A stretch of 5,555 bases of DNA from Alphaproteobacteria bacterium. Lineage in GTDB: Bacteria; Pseudomonadota; Alphaproteobacteria; CBDBCS01; JAHZLG01. The notes beneath the pieces were generated by a model. That model did no database searches. It saw nothing but the letters and a program-made list of their open reading frames with translations, and had not been told where the DNA came from. A program made the translations under genes and the position numbers. Positions within the stretch are counted from its first letter, which is position 1, and every line of letters begins with the position of its first letter. The stretch is from contig JAHZLG010000229.1 in NCBI GenBank assembly GCA_022599995.1, positions 1 through 5,555 on the forward strand, written 5' to 3'. Shown piece by piece: positions 5,388 to 5,555 of this stretch.

Positions 5388-5555
5388 TTGTATGGAGCGG
5401 ATCGCAGCGTATCTTACGCCAAAAGTGACGTATGCCATGTGGTTGCGAAATCCCAAAGCAAGCTCTTACCATATTTAATTTGTGGCCGGAGTGCTCCAGC
5501 GTCGAACTGGGGCTGCGTGCCAATGTCAATTACCAGCCCATTGGGCGGTTGCACG
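5388..5555. other. Unassigned 3' end; a possible partial reading frame
   Basis: From the hisC stop to the window end (350 bp), apart from the terminator and the two palindromes, I see no gene that I recognise. A plus-strand frame starts at the ATG at 5432 and stays open to the window end (41 codons, beginning MPCGCEIPKQ). It has an in-frame TGA two codons before the ATG and no Shine-Dalgarno site. A second frame, at 5392-5478, encodes only 28 residues. Both may be chance. An AT-rich patch (ATATTTAAT, 5471-5479) could be part of a promoter, but no matching -35 box lies at the right distance. Confidence 0.3.

Noticed and set aside
4954..5529. Minus-strand frame of 191 codons covering the 3' part of hisC and the downstream palindromes.
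   Set aside because: It runs antisense through hisC and through both palindromes and the terminator, and its product is not recognisable.

Overview
The window looks like chromosomal DNA from an alphaproteobacterium, possibly a marine or Rhodospirillales-like lineage. Three things suggest this. The first gene encodes a Gram-negative porin with a signal peptide and a C-terminal phenylalanine. A chorismate mutase with an extra C-terminal domain sits just upstream of hisC, an order I recall from alphaproteobacteria. The codons are moderately GC-rich. The assignment rests on recognising protein families by eye, so the genus is not determined.

Layout: (1) 18-1397, an alanine-rich outer-membrane porin with a good Shine-Dalgarno site, closed by a strong intrinsic terminator with a UUCG tetraloop (1446-1484). 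(2) A pyrimidine-rich gap ending in a near-consensus promoter (1589-1617) placed so close to the next ATG that the transcript would be leaderless. (3) 1626-2912, a PaaK-like (phenylacetate-CoA ligase family) adenylate-forming enzyme with a non-standard nucleotide loop. (4) 2890-3678, an AroQ-type chorismate mutase overlapping the ligase by 23 bp, with a C-terminal domain resembling a decayed prephenate dehydratase. (5) 3679-4053, a 375-bp C-rich intergenic region holding five copies of a 12-bp core, GTTTCACGGGAA, inside 35-47 bp units, followed by an 11-bp C-rich tandem repeat with strong G-quadruplex potential on the minus strand. (6) 4054-5205, a HisC-type aminotransferase, closed by a short hairpin terminator (5209-5233). 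(7) 5234-5555, with no convincing gene but two palindromes, including a 59-bp element with perfect 16-bp arms.

How the genes may work together: chorismate mutase makes prephenate, and HisC-type enzymes can transaminate aromatic keto acids as well as imidazole-acetol phosphate. The pair therefore fits phenylalanine/tyrosine and histidine synthesis. The ligase is translationally coupled to the mutase and might activate an aromatic or other carboxylic acid; its substrate cannot be read from the sequence. The porin has its own terminator and is a separate unit.

The most unusual part is the repeat region. Its core matches the left half of the bacterial parS centromere site exactly and differs in the right half, yet no parA, parB or gid gene is visible here. 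I found no mobile-element gene, CRISPR array or RNA gene.
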